A DNA stretch of 64,000 nt, taken from NCBI RefSeq assembly GCF_037688875.1, contig NZ_JAWDIE010000006.1, positions 1 through 64,000 on the forward strand. Direction: 5' to 3'. Positions 17,519 to 25,435 of the stretch are shown piece by piece. The stretch comes from Amphibiibacter pelophylacis (GTDB taxonomy: Bacteria; Pseudomonadota; Gammaproteobacteria; Burkholderiales; Burkholderiaceae_C). Under the pieces are notes generated by a model. That model did no database searches. It saw only the letters and a program-made list of their open reading frames with translations, and was not told the DNA's origin. Positions within the stretch are counted from its first letter, which is position 1; each line of letters opens with the position of its first letter. The position numbers and the translations under genes were made by a program.

Positions 17519-17614
17519 GGATCAGCGGCTCAGCCGCCGATCCGGAGGATGAGGAGACATTGTCCTGAATAGAGGGAAGGACACACGCCAGCCAGCAGGC
17601 TGGCGTTTTTTTTT
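17519..17614 (+). ncRNA. Candidate small RNA or leader after hisD
   Basis: Three hairpins occur in sequence with no reading frame: 17519-17543 (GGATC and GCGG arms, one A/C mismatch, 5-base loop CTCAG), 17562-17582 (GTCCT pairing with AGGAC around a purine-rich 11-base loop), and the terminator at 17586-17605 with nine T. The single-stranded part between hairpins 1 and 2 is G/A-rich (GGAGGATGAGGAGAC), resembling Shine-Dalgarno-like sequence. This could be a stand-alone small RNA, the processed 3' end of the his transcript, or a leader of the esterase gene. I recognise no known RNA family and cannot define a promoter. Confidence 0.4.
17586..17614 (+). terminator. First of two tandem terminators after hisD
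   Basis: CGCCAGCC (17586-17593), loop AGCA, GGCTGGCG (17598-17605), then nine T (17606-17614). A strong intrinsic terminator for the murA-hisG-hisD run or for the candidate RNA just upstream. Confidence 0.9.
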
Positions 17615-17619
17615 ACCGT

Positions 17620-17643
17620 CCAGCCAGCAGGCTGGCGTTTTTT
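17620..17643 (+). terminator. Second, duplicated copy of the terminator
   Basis: CCAGCC-AGCA-GGCTGG followed by CG and six T. The 24 bp at 17620-17643 are identical to 17588-17611, giving a direct repeat with 32-bp period. It is a full second terminator that would catch read-through, 40 bp before the esterase start. Confidence 0.88.
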
Positions 17644-17683
17644 GGCGCTGGCGCTTTCTTTCCCGCCTCTGGAGCTCCACCGC

Positions 17684-18331
17684 ATGAACACAATCCCAAA
17701 CGGCTGGCCCGCGCGCGTGCTGTATCTGCACGGCTTCCGGTCGTCGCCGCTGTCGGCCAAGGCGCGTTTCGTGCGCGAGCGTCTGGCGCAGGACGCGCCC
17801 GCCACGCAGTGGCTGTGTCCGCAGCTGCCTGCATCGCCCGCCGCCGCGATGGCGCTGATCCTGGAGCTCACCGCCTGCTGGCCGCGCGGCGATGGCGGCA
17901 CGCTGGTCATGGGCTCGTCGCTGGGCGGCTTTTATGCCGTGCAGGCCGCGCACGCGCTGCAGGCACGGGCGGTGCTGCTCAACCCGGCGGTGTCGCCCGA
18001 GCGCGATCTGGCCCGCCACCTGGGCTTGCAGACGCAGTGGCACGATCCGGCACAGCGGCTGGATTTCCGCCCCGAATTTCTGCCCGAGCTGCAGGCGCAG
18101 CAGGCCGCGATCGCGCGTGAAGGCATGCGCGAGCGCCTGAGCCCCACCAGCGCTTTCGCCCTGATCACCCAGGGCGACGAGGTGCTGGACTGGCGCGAGA
18201 TGCACAGTGCGCACGCCAGCGCGCGTTGCCACGTACTGCCCGGCGGCGATCACGCCATTTCGGATTTCGCGCAGCACTGGCCGCTGATCGCCGCCTTTAT
18301 CCGCCAGCCGCCCGAAACTTCAGCGCAGTGA
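17684..18331 (+). CDS. YqiA-like alpha/beta-hydrolase (esterase)
   Basis: A 215-residue small esterase of the YqiA/UPF0227 family. LYLHGFRSSP near residue 10 forms the oxyanion region, MGSSLGGFYAV (about residue 82) is the GxSxG nucleophile elbow, an acidic residue lies in QGDEVLDW, and the catalytic His is in GGDHAISDF near the C-terminus. The natural substrate is unknown; E. coli YqiA acts on short acyl esters. The ATG at 17684 follows GGAG at about 10 bases. It stands just behind two terminators, so it needs its own promoter, which I could not locate with confidence. Confidence 0.9.
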   Translation: MNTIPNGWPARVLYLHGFRSSPLSAKARFVRERLAQDAPATQWLCPQLPASPAAAMALILELTACWPRGDGGTLVMGSSLGGFYAVQAAHALQARAVLLNPAVSPERDLARHLGLQTQWHDPAQRLDFRPEFLPELQAQQAAIAREGMRERLSPTSAFALITQGDEVLDWREMHSAHASARCHVLPGGDHAISDFAQHWPLIAAFIRQPPETSAQ

Positions 18332-18340
18332 CTGGCCCAG

Positions 18341-18358
18341 TGCGATAAGCGTATCGCA
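18341..18358. promoter_or_regulatory. Palindromic operator before RHH/RelE module
   Basis: A perfect inverted repeat, TGCGATA-AGCG-TATCGCA, lies 20 bp before the antitoxin start codon. Its size and position fit binding of the RHH antitoxin for autorepression. Confidence 0.65.
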
Positions 18359-18378
18359 ACCCGATTCTGGAGGCTGTC

Positions 18379-18606
18379 ATGCCCATGTCCCTGCGCCTGC
18401 CCGGTGATGTCGAGGCCCGGCTGAAAAAACTGGCTGATCTGACCGGCCGCAGCAAAACCTATTACGCCACCGAGGCCATCTGCGAGCACATCGAAGATCT
18501 CGAGGATTACTACTTGGCCGAGCAGCGTCTGGCCGATATCCGGGCTGGACGGACCGAGACCGTACCGCTGGAAGACGTCCTGAGGGAATATGGCCTGGCG
18601 GATTGA
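18379..18606 (+). CDS. RHH-type antitoxin of a RelBE-like pair
   Basis: A 75-residue protein starting MSLRLPGDVEARLKKLADLTGRSKTYYATEAICEHIEDLED, a ribbon-helix-helix DNA-binding domain followed by an acidic tail (EDVLREYGLAD) that would wrap the toxin. This is the CopG/RelB/DinJ-like class that pairs with RelE/ParE toxins. GGAGG lies 5 bases before the ATG at 18379. Its 3' end overlaps the toxin gene by 17 bp, as expected for a coupled antitoxin-toxin operon. Confidence 0.9.
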   Translation: MPMSLRLPGDVEARLKKLADLTGRSKTYYATEAICEHIEDLEDYYLAEQRLADIRAGRTETVPLEDVLREYGLAD

Positions 18607-18859
18607 TTTCGACCCCGCAGCCCGGCGCGAACTGGCCCGGCTCGACCCGCAGCAGTCGCGCCGCGTCCTGGCCTTTCTGCGCGAGCGCGTGGCCGTATTG
18701 GAGGACCCGCGCAGTATCGGTGGTGCTTTGACCGGCGCGCGACTGGGCAGCTTCTGGAAATACCGGGTAGGCGACTGCCGCATCATCGCCAGCATTGAAG
18801 ACGGTGCCCTGCGCATCCTGGTGGTGCGCATCGGCAACCGCCGCGACATTGACCGCTGA
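18590..18859 (+). CDS. RelE/ParE-family toxin
   Basis: An 89-residue basic protein of the RelE superfamily: IDFDPAARRELARLDPQQSRRVLAFLRERV at the N-terminus, then GSFWKYRVGDCRIIASIEDGALRILVVRIGNRRDIDR, the standard C-terminal strand region of RelE mRNA interferases that cut mRNA in the ribosomal A site. It overlaps the antitoxin by 17 bp and has GAGGG before the ATG at 18590. Convergent with selU, which ends 8 bp away. Assignment to RelE rather than ParE rests on the KYRVGDCRI motif. Confidence 0.92.
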   Translation: MAWRIDFDPAARRELARLDPQQSRRVLAFLRERVAVLEDPRSIGGALTGARLGSFWKYRVGDCRIIASIEDGALRILVVRIGNRRDIDR

Positions 18860-18866
18860 GCGGTTT

Positions 18867-20048
18867 TCAGACCCGCCGTCCGGCCAGCGGCCCCTGACGC
18901 AGGCGCTCCAGCAGCTCGTCCCGGCTGCCGCGCCAGACGATGCGTCCGCCAAAACCGTCCTGAAGGCGGTGGGCGTACAGGGGGTCGTAGTAATCGCGCA
19001 GCAGCGGGGCGATCCAGGCCAGATGCGCGGCCTGGCGTTCGGGACCAAAGGCCAGCGCGGGATCGTCGCTGCCGGTGTCCAGAGCCGCTTGCATCGCCTG
19101 GCGCAGATTCTGGTGTCGCACGCCGCCCAGCTTGCGCGAGATGCGGTCCAGGCTGTCCAGCAGGTGGCGCGCGCAGGCAGCGGGGCCTTCCTGCGGGCCC
19201 AGCAGGGCGCTGAACTCGGCGCACTGGCCGCTGACGTAATCGCGGTGGATGCGCAGGGCGCGGACGTCGAAATCTTCTTCCAGCCACAGCAGCGGCGCGG
19301 TCGACGTGCGCTCGCGCAAGGGGGCAGGCAGGGCGCAGCGGCCGATCAGGCGGCTTTCGTCTTCGACCAGCACGGTGGGCGAGGCGGTTGCGTGCTGCAG
19401 GCGCAGCAGGGCTGCGCCCAGGCGGTTCTCGAAATCGATCTGGTTGGGCTGGGGCGTGGCGTGGCGGCCAAAGCCGCTGCCCCGGTGGTGGGCCAGCGCC
19501 TCCAGATCCAGCGCAGCGGTGTGCTGCGCTACGGCGGCATCCAGCGGGAGTGCTTCCAGCAGCTCGGTTTTGCCGCTGCCCGTCAGCCCGCCCAGCACCA
19601 GCAGGGGCAGGGCGGTGCAGGCACTGCGCGTGGCGTCGATCAGGAACTGGCGCAGCGCCTTGTAGCCGCCTGCGATGCGCGGCAAGGCGATGCCGCCTTC
19701 ACTGTGCAGCCACTGCTGGCTGATCTGCGAGCGCATACCGCCGCGAAAGCAGTACATCACGCCATCCGGGTTCTGGCGCGCCCAGTCGGCCCAGGCGGCG
19801 ATGCGCGCGGCCTTGAGATCGCCCCGGACCAGTTCGTGACCCAGCGCGATGGCGGCGTCCTGACCCTCTTGGGCGTAGCACAGGCCGATGCGGTGGCGCT
19901 GTTCGTCGTCAATGAGCGGCAGGTTGGTGGCGCCGGGAAAAGCGCCCTGGGCGAACTCGATGGGCGCGCGCACGTCCAGCAGCGGGCGCTGCTGCGTGAA
20001 AAGGCGGGCGTAGTCGCCGGGCTGCAGCAGCTCGCCGGGGGCGGCCAT
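18867..20048 (-). CDS. selU: tRNA 2-selenouridine synthase
   Basis: Converts 2-thiouridine at tRNA position 34 to 2-selenouridine via a geranylated intermediate, using selenophosphate made by SelD. The N-terminal rhodanese domain reads LLDVRAPIEFAQGAFPGATNLPL with the active Cys in MYCFRGGMRS; a P-loop domain follows (LGGLTGSGKTELLEAL). The protein is 393 residues from the ATG at 20048; a TTG at 20063 would overlap the selD stop by 8 bp and is an alternative. Its position directly after selD makes the pairing functional. Confidence 0.95.
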   Translation of the reverse strand: MAAPGELLQPGDYARLFTQQRPLLDVRAPIEFAQGAFPGATNLPLIDDEQRHRIGLCYAQEGQDAAIALGHELVRGDLKAARIAAWADWARQNPDGVMYCFRGGMRSQISQQWLHSEGGIALPRIAGGYKALRQFLIDATRSACTALPLLVLGGLTGSGKTELLEALPLDAAVAQHTAALDLEALAHHRGSGFGRHATPQPNQIDFENRLGAALLRLQHATASPTVLVEDESRLIGRCALPAPLRERTSTAPLLWLEEDFDVRALRIHRDYVSGQCAEFSALLGPQEGPAACARHLLDSLDRISRKLGGVRHQNLRQAMQAALDTGSDDPALAFGPERQAAHLAWIAPLLRDYYDPLYAHRLQDGFGGRIVWRGSRDELLERLRQGPLAGRRV

Positions 20049-20055
20049 GGCGCGC

Positions 20056-21111
20056 TCAGACAAGGCGGATGCGCGGCTGGCCCTCGGCGGGCGCAGCGGG
20101 TGATGCAGCCAGGCGGCCGATGGGCGCGAGATTCAACCCAGCGCCGCGCGTCACGGCGTAAAAATCGTCCAGCGCATCCGGGCCGACCGCGACAAGCAGG
20201 CCGCCGCTGGTCTGCGGATCGCACAGCAGGTCGTGCGCCCAGCCGTCCAGCGCGGGCAGCCGTGCGCCCAGGCTGGCGGCAGTGCGGCCCGTGCCGCCGG
20301 GCACGCAGCCCAGGGCGTGGCACTCGCGGGCGCCGGGCAGCACGGGCAGGGCGGCCAGCTGCACTTCGGCGTCCAGTCCGCTGCCTTCGGCCATTTCCAG
20401 CAGGTGACCGGCCAGGCCAAAGCCGGTGACGTCGGTCATCGCGTGGACGCCGGGCAGCCGGGCCAGATCCTGGCCGATGCGGTTGAGCGTGCACATGCTG
20501 TCGCGTGCGACGTCGCGGAAGGCGGCGGGCAGCAGGCCGCGCTTTTCGGCGGTGGTCAGCAGGCCAACCCCCAGGCCTTTGGTCAGAAAGAGCACATCGC
20601 CCGCTTGCGCCGTGTCGTTGCGCTTGATCTGGCTGCGCTCGACCAGGCCCGTGACGGCCAGGCCAAAAATGGGTTCGGGCGCGTCGATCGAGTGTCCGCC
20701 CGCCAGCGGAATCCCCGCTGCGTCGCACACAGCGCGGCCGCCCCGGACGACCTCGCGCGCCACTTCGGGCGGCAGGACGTTGACCGGCCAGCCCAGAATG
20801 GCGATGGCCATCAGCGGTTGCGCGCCCATGGCGTAGATGTCACTGATGGCGTTGGTCGCGGCGATGCGGCCAAAATCGTAGGCGTCATCGACGATGGGCA
20901 TGAAAAAGTCGGTGGTGCTGACCACGCCGCGCGTCTCGTCGATGCCGTACACGGCCGCATCGTCGCGCGACGCGTTGCCCACCCAAAGGCGCGGGTCCAG
21001 GTTCTGGGCGCCGCTGCCCGCCAGAATGGTGCCCAGCACGGCGGGCGAAATCTTGCAGCCGCAGCCCGCGCCGTGGCTGTACTGCGTCAGGCGGACGGGA
21101 CCGGCGCTCAT
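20056..21111 (-). CDS. selD: Selenide, water dikinase (selenophosphate synthetase)
   Basis: Makes selenophosphate from selenide and ATP. The 351-residue protein has the active-site segment LTQYSHGAGCGCKISP with Cys (not selenocysteine) at the reactive position and the conserved Lys, then TTDFFMPIVDDAYDFGRIAA and AGGHSIDAPEPIFGLAVTG of the PurM-like ATP-binding fold. It starts in an ATGA overlap with the ppiD stop (21108-21111) and is followed by selU. No selA, selB or formate dehydrogenase gene is in the window, so from this evidence selenium serves tRNA modification. Confidence 0.96.
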   Translation of the reverse strand: MSAGPVRLTQYSHGAGCGCKISPAVLGTILAGSGAQNLDPRLWVGNASRDDAAVYGIDETRGVVSTTDFFMPIVDDAYDFGRIAATNAISDIYAMGAQPLMAIAILGWPVNVLPPEVAREVVRGGRAVCDAAGIPLAGGHSIDAPEPIFGLAVTGLVERSQIKRNDTAQAGDVLFLTKGLGVGLLTTAEKRGLLPAAFRDVARDSMCTLNRIGQDLARLPGVHAMTDVTGFGLAGHLLEMAEGSGLDAEVQLAALPVLPGARECHALGCVPGGTGRTAASLGARLPALDGWAHDLLCDPQTSGGLLVAVGPDALDDFYAVTRGAGLNLAPIGRLAASPAAPAEGQPRIRLV

Positions 21112-23021
21112 GGCGCTGCGGCAGGCGCCGGGGCGGCCGCCTTGAGCTGGTCTTCGAAAACTTTGACCTTGTAGCGCGTCTTCAGATCGTCGTAAAAGGC
21201 CTGCGCCTGGGCATCGGCGCGCAGGCGCACCAGCGACTGCGTCAGCTGCGCTTTTTCGGCGGGAGGCAGCGGCGTGTCGGTCACGGCGGTGATGCGGCCG
21301 GTCACGTAGCCCACACCGGGCATGTCCAGCGTGAAGGGGTGGGGCAGCGGGCTGGCGGGAAGGGCCAGCAGGCGTTCGACCACCGGCAGGGCGAAGCCGC
21401 TGGGCTCGCGGCGCGACACGGTGGCTTTGGAGGGCAGGGCCTGTGCAGGATTGCTTTTGAGCGTGGCCAGCAGCGCTTCGGCGTCGGTCTTGACCTTGGC
21501 CTGCGCCAGCTCGCGGCGCACAGCCAGCTCGAGTGCCGGGGCGGCTTCGGCCTGCGTCTGCGGGCGCTGCGCCGAGTGCGACAGCACGCGCACGGCGACG
21601 TGCTCGCCCGGCTTCACGTCAAAACCGGCGCTGACGGTTTTGCTCTCCAGCACCTCAGGCGAAAACACCTGACGCAGGAACGGCATTTCGGCCAGCACGC
21701 CGGTCGCGCCAGGCGCGGGCTGCGGCGTCACGGTGGCCTTGTTCACGGTCAGGCCCAGGGTTTTGGCCAGCTCGGTGAAATCGGCCGGTCCGGTCTTGAG
21801 CAGGGTGTCCATCTGGTCCATGGCCTTGTTGTAAGCGTCGCTCAGCCGCGTGGTGCGCAGGGTGTTCTCGATCTGCGTGCGCACGGCGGACAGGGGCTGG
21901 ACTTCGCCGCCCCGGATGTCGTCCACGCGGATGATGTGGTCGCCAAACTCGGTGGTGACGATGCCGCTGGTTTCGCCTTTCTTCAGCGCGAAAGCGGCTT
22001 TTTCGAAGGCCGGCACCATGACGCCTTTGGCGACAAAACCCAGATCGCCGCCGCTCTGGGCCGAGCCCGGGTCCTGCGAGTTGGCCTTGGCCAGCGCCTC
22101 GAAACGGTCGGGGTGCGCCTTGAGCTCGTCCAGCAGCTTCTGCGCCTTGTCGTGCGCGGCTTTTTTCACGGCGTCGCTGGCGCCCTCCGGCACGGCGATC
22201 AGGATGTGGCGCAGGTGGCGCTCTTCGGGCTGGCGGTAGTCTTCGATGCTGCTGTCGTAGGCCTTCTGGATGTCGGCGTCGCTGACGCTGATTTTCGACA
22301 TCACGGCGGCTTGGTCGAGCAGCACGTATTCGATCTGGGCCTGCGCGGGCTGCTGGAAGGTCTTGCTGTTCTTTTTGAAGTAATCGGCGAGCTGCTGCGC
22401 GGTGGGCTGGACTTCGGTCTGCGCCTGCTGCAGATCAAAGCGCTGGAATTCGATAGCGCGGCCCTGAAAGTAAGCCTTGAGCGCCAGATCAGTCAGCGCC
22501 GGGGTGGCAAAAGCGGTTTCCTGCACGCCGTCGATGACCTGGCGCAGCGTGTACTCCTGGCGCAGCTGCTGTTCCAGCAGGGCGGCGTTCATGCCGCGTG
22601 CGGCCAAGGCCGCGTCGTCCAGACGGCCATCGGGCTTGCGCACGGCGGCCAGTTGCGGGTCGCTCGCGAAAAGACGCACCAGGCGGGCGTCGTCCACGGC
22701 CAGGTGCTGGTCCTGCGCGGCCTGGGCCAGCACCTGCTGGCGAACCAGCCCGTCCAGCGTCTGGCGCAGCATTTCGGGCGTATCAAAGAGCGCGGCGTCC
22801 AGATTGGGCATCTGGGCGCGGGCGGCGTTGACCTGCTGCTGGTGCGCGGCGTCCAGCTCGGTGCGGGTGATTTTGGCTTTGCCCACTTCGGCGACCGTGG
22901 CCGATGCAGAGCCACTCATGCTGCTGTAGCCCTCGACCCCGACCAGAACAAACGAGGGAACCACCGCCAGCAGGAGCAGGAACTGCATCAGACGCTTGTG
23001 GTTTCGGACGAAATCAAACAT
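21108..23021 (-). CDS. ppiD: Periplasmic folding chaperone / peptidyl-prolyl isomerase PpiD
   Basis: A 637-residue inner-membrane-anchored chaperone that meets outer-membrane proteins as they leave the Sec channel. The N-terminus MFDFVRNHKRLMQFLLLLAVVP gives a single span (about 11-32) with the rest periplasmic. A SurA-like N domain follows (KITRTELDAAHQQQVNAARAQ), then a parvulin PPIase domain (RHLRHILIAVPEGA to FGDHIIRVDDI, about residues 265-365), and a C-terminal chaperone region. The Ala/Pro-rich tail ends PAPAAAP. It lies downstream of tRNA-Val, behind that gene's terminator, and is coupled to selD by a 4-bp overlap. Confidence 0.95.
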   Translation of the reverse strand: MFDFVRNHKRLMQFLLLLAVVPSFVLVGVEGYSSMSGSASATVAEVGKAKITRTELDAAHQQQVNAARAQMPNLDAALFDTPEMLRQTLDGLVRQQVLAQAAQDQHLAVDDARLVRLFASDPQLAAVRKPDGRLDDAALAARGMNAALLEQQLRQEYTLRQVIDGVQETAFATPALTDLALKAYFQGRAIEFQRFDLQQAQTEVQPTAQQLADYFKKNSKTFQQPAQAQIEYVLLDQAAVMSKISVSDADIQKAYDSSIEDYRQPEERHLRHILIAVPEGASDAVKKAAHDKAQKLLDELKAHPDRFEALAKANSQDPGSAQSGGDLGFVAKGVMVPAFEKAAFALKKGETSGIVTTEFGDHIIRVDDIRGGEVQPLSAVRTQIENTLRTTRLSDAYNKAMDQMDTLLKTGPADFTELAKTLGLTVNKATVTPQPAPGATGVLAEMPFLRQVFSPEVLESKTVSAGFDVKPGEHVAVRVLSHSAQRPQTQAEAAPALELAVRRELAQAKVKTDAEALLATLKSNPAQALPSKATVSRREPSGFALPVVERLLALPASPLPHPFTLDMPGVGYVTGRITAVTDTPLPPAEKAQLTQSLVRLRADAQAQAFYDDLKTRYKVKVFEDQLKAAAPAPAAAP

Positions 23022-23053
23022 GGGCGGGTGCGGCCAGGCGGCCGGAAACGGTC

Positions 23054-23080
23054 AAAAAAAATGCGAACCGCAGTCCGCAT
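23054..23080 (-). terminator. Terminator after tRNA-Val
   Basis: On the minus strand ATGCGGAC-TGCG-GTTCGCAT (8-bp stem with one G-U pair, 4-base loop) is followed by seven T. It ends tRNA-Val transcription about 30 bp before ppiD. Confidence 0.85.
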
Positions 23081-23111
23081 CGGGGCGGGAAGCCGCCTCC
23101 TGTGCTGCGGT

Positions 23112-23187
23112 TGGTGGGTGCTGACGGGTTCGAACCGCCGACCTACGCCTTGTAAGGGCGCCGCTCTACCAGCTGAGCTAAGCACCC
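23112..23187 (-). tRNA. tRNA-Val (anticodon UAC)
   Basis: A 76-nt cloverleaf on the minus strand. The acceptor GGGTGCT pairs with AGCACCC, discriminator A and an encoded CCA complete the 3' end. The D arm contains GCTCAGCTGGTAGAGC, the anticodon loop is CTTACAA giving UAC, and the T arm has GGTTCGAACC. It stands upstream of ppiD, a neighbour relationship seen in other Burkholderiales. Confidence 0.98.
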
Positions 23188-23212
23188 GCAGCCAGCTTTG
23201 GATTGTAACCGC

Positions 23213-24403
23213 TCAGGCCCGGCCTGAAGCCGACGGCGCCGCATCGCGCCAGGCGGACACTGTGGAGGCGCTGCACAGGCCGCGAGCGTGCAGCAGCGGC
23301 AGGTGCTGCTGCGCCAGGGCCGTGGCCGTACGCAAACCGTCCGGCGAGGTGGTCTGAAGGCTCCAGTACAGCAGCCCCTCCAGATGCAGCGCACTTGTGG
23401 CATGCAGGGTGGCGGCGCTGTCCGCATCCAGACCCGGTTGGCCCGCCTGCAGCCAGCCGGCCTGCACGCGCAGGCGGTGCCATTGCGCCAGACCGCCCGA
23501 ACCCGACAGCAGCGGTCCAGGATGCTGGCTTTCCTGCAGCACATGGCTGGCGTGCAGGCCCGGATCAAAGAGCAGCAGGTTGAGCAGCCCCTGCACGCGC
23601 ACCAGCTCGATCAGGCCCAGATCGCGCCGGGCGTGCGGCAGCAGCGCTTCCAGCGCCTCCAGCGCCTGGCGCGCTTCGACGCGGCGGCGCGACAGCGGCC
23701 CCTCGTCGCGCTGGCGCCACCACTGCAGGCGCAGCAGGCCCTGGCAGATGCGGGCTTCGGGCGTCAGTGGGCCGTCCAGCCAGGCGTCGAGGCGCTGCGG
23801 GGTGTGGGCGATGCTGCGTGCGCCGGGCGCAGCAGCTTCGAGCAGCACCAGCGTCTGCGCCGTCCAGGCGGCCAGACGCTGCAGCACGGTGTCGGTGTCG
23901 CTGCCGGGCAGATCAACAATCAGCGGCGAGGGCCACAGGCTGCGCCCGGGGCCGTGCGCCGGGTCATGCGCCATCGTCAGACTCTGGCGGGCAGCGGGCA
24001 GCGGGCTGTCGCCTTCGGTGTCCAGGTGGACGTCCACGGGCGTGCGGCCCGTCGCCGTCAGAAACCAGGGGCCGACGCTGAGCTTGCGCGGCGCGTGTTC
24101 CAGCGCCCAGGGGCGTCCGGGCAGCTCGTCCAGCCAGGCGCTCAGGCTCAGCACCAGGCGCTGCACCTGCGAGCGGTTCAGTGGCCGATTCTGTCCGCGT
24201 GCCATCAGGTGGGCGTTGAGATCGCTGGCCAGCAGCGGCTGGTGCAGGCGGGCGCGCTCCAGCAGCAGCGCCAGCATGTGAACTTCCCAGCGGCGGTTGA
24301 AGCGGTGCGGTTCGCTGTGGCCCCACTGCGCCCGGTTGCGCGCGGGCGACAGCGTCAGCGTCGGGCCAGGATCGGGCCCAGTCAATGTGGATGAGACAGT
24401 CAT
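23213..24403 (-). CDS. Hypothetical protein, unknown function
   Basis: A 396-residue soluble protein I do not recognise. After about 25 Pro/Thr-rich residues comes a helical region (RRWEVHMLALLLERARLHQPLL, LMARGQNRPLNRSQVQRLVLSLSAWLDEL) that resembles a small DNA-binding or winged-helix-like domain followed by a strand segment (RKLSVGPWFLTATG). The C-terminal 220 residues are Leu/Ala/Gln-rich helices like tetratricopeptide or similar repeats (LLRLQWWRQRDEGPLSRRRVEARQALEALEALL, GLIELVRVQGLLNLLL). There is no signal peptide or membrane span. The ATG at 24403 is preferred over 24484, whose first residues look unlike coding sequence; neither has a good ribosome-binding site. A DNA-binding regulator with a helical sensor is one possibility. 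Confidence 0.65.
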   Translation of the reverse strand: MTVSSTLTGPDPGPTLTLSPARNRAQWGHSEPHRFNRRWEVHMLALLLERARLHQPLLASDLNAHLMARGQNRPLNRSQVQRLVLSLSAWLDELPGRPWALEHAPRKLSVGPWFLTATGRTPVDVHLDTEGDSPLPAARQSLTMAHDPAHGPGRSLWPSPLIVDLPGSDTDTVLQRLAAWTAQTLVLLEAAAPGARSIAHTPQRLDAWLDGPLTPEARICQGLLRLQWWRQRDEGPLSRRRVEARQALEALEALLPHARRDLGLIELVRVQGLLNLLLFDPGLHASHVLQESQHPGPLLSGSGGLAQWHRLRVQAGWLQAGQPGLDADSAATLHATSALHLEGLLYWSLQTTSPDGLRTATALAQQHLPLLHARGLCSASTVSAWRDAAPSASGRA

Positions 24404-24502
24404 GGGCGCCACTGTAGGGGCCGAAAGCGCTGTCAGACCGGCTGGCCCGCTGCGGCCGCCCGGCCCGGCACGCGGCATGTGCAATCTGTCGCTATGGCGT
24501 TG

Positions 24503-25435
24503 TCAGGCGGCCTTGTGCTGGCTGCGCAGCCGCGTGGCCGTGATGCCGGCCGCGACGATCAGCGCCAGGCCGATCAGTGCACCGGGCGTGACGGCGTCGC
24601 CGAACAGCACCACGCCGTAGATCAGTGAAAAGACGATGCCGGTGTACTGCAGGCTGGCGTTGACCATGGGCTGGCCGCGCGTGTAGGCCACCGTCAGCAG
24701 CATCTGTCCGGCGGTGGCGAAAACCCCGGCGCCGATCAGCGCCAGCACCCCGCCCGGCGTGCTGTGCAGAAGGCTCTCCAAAGGGCGCACCTGCGCCGCC
24801 CCCTGCCACAGCGGGGCCAGCAGGCAGGCCGCGAGGCCCGATAGCGTGGTCAGCCCCGAAAAGTAAAACACCGTGCGCCAGGTGGGCTCGCCGATGCGGC
24901 CCAGCGCCGACACCTGCAGATAGGCCATGGCGGCGATCATGCCCGAGCACAGTCCGGACAGCACCGCCCACAGCGCGCCGTCGGGCATGGTCGGGCGCAG
25001 CACCAGCACCACGCCGCTGAAGCCGACAAAGACCACAGCGATCAGCCGCGCATCAACGCGTGCGCCCGAAATCAGCCCGCCTGCGGCCAGGAAAATCGCC
25101 AGCCAGATCGACGACATGTAGTTCATCGTCACCGCCGTGGCCAGCGGCAGCTGGCTGATCGCGTAAAACCACAGCGCCAGCGAACTCACACCAAAAATCG
25201 CCCGCCAGGCGTGCATGACGGGCACGGGCGTGCGCAGGCTCTGGCCGCGCCACAGCGCCTGCGCGCCCAGGATGATCACGCCGACCAGGCCGCGCGCCGT
25301 GATGACTTCGGCGACGCCGTAGTCATAGCGCGTGGACGCCCATTTGACGCACAGCGCCATGGTGGCGAAGGACAGCGTCGAGATCAGCATCAGCAGCGGC
25401 GCAGGCCAGCCGCTGCCGGGCCACAAACGCCTCAT
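24503..25435 (-). CDS. EamA-family (DMT) transporter
   Basis: A 310-residue inner-membrane protein with ten hydrophobic spans in two EamA repeats: the first from LLMLISTLSFATMALCVKWAS to VVFVGFSGVVLVLRP, the second from LWAVLSGLCSGMIAAMAYLQ to GALIGLALIVAAGITATR. Such drug/metabolite transporters usually export amino acids, nucleosides or related metabolites; the substrate is not predictable. Its ATG overlaps the stop of the Rieske oxygenase gene (25432-25435), so it is translated with that enzyme and may handle its substrate or product. Confidence 0.9.
   Translation of the reverse strand: MRRLWPGSGWPAPLLMLISTLSFATMALCVKWASTRYDYGVAEVITARGLVGVIILGAQALWRGQSLRTPVPVMHAWRAIFGVSSLALWFYAISQLPLATAVTMNYMSSIWLAIFLAAGGLISGARVDARLIAVVFVGFSGVVLVLRPTMPDGALWAVLSGLCSGMIAAMAYLQVSALGRIGEPTWRTVFYFSGLTTLSGLAACLLAPLWQGAAQVRPLESLLHSTPGGVLALIGAGVFATAGQMLLTVAYTRGQPMVNASLQYTGIVFSLIYGVVLFGDAVTPGALIGLALIVAAGITATRLRSQHKAA

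Noticed and set aside
18795..20429. A 544-residue plus-strand frame opposite selU and selD
   Set aside because: Antisense shadow of two clearly conserved genes.
20056..21111. Selenocysteine in SelD
   Set aside because: The reactive residue is encoded by a normal Cys codon and no in-frame TGA or SECIS-like hairpin is present.
21339..23357. A 672-residue plus-strand frame opposite ppiD
   Set aside because: Antisense shadow running through the tRNA gene as well.
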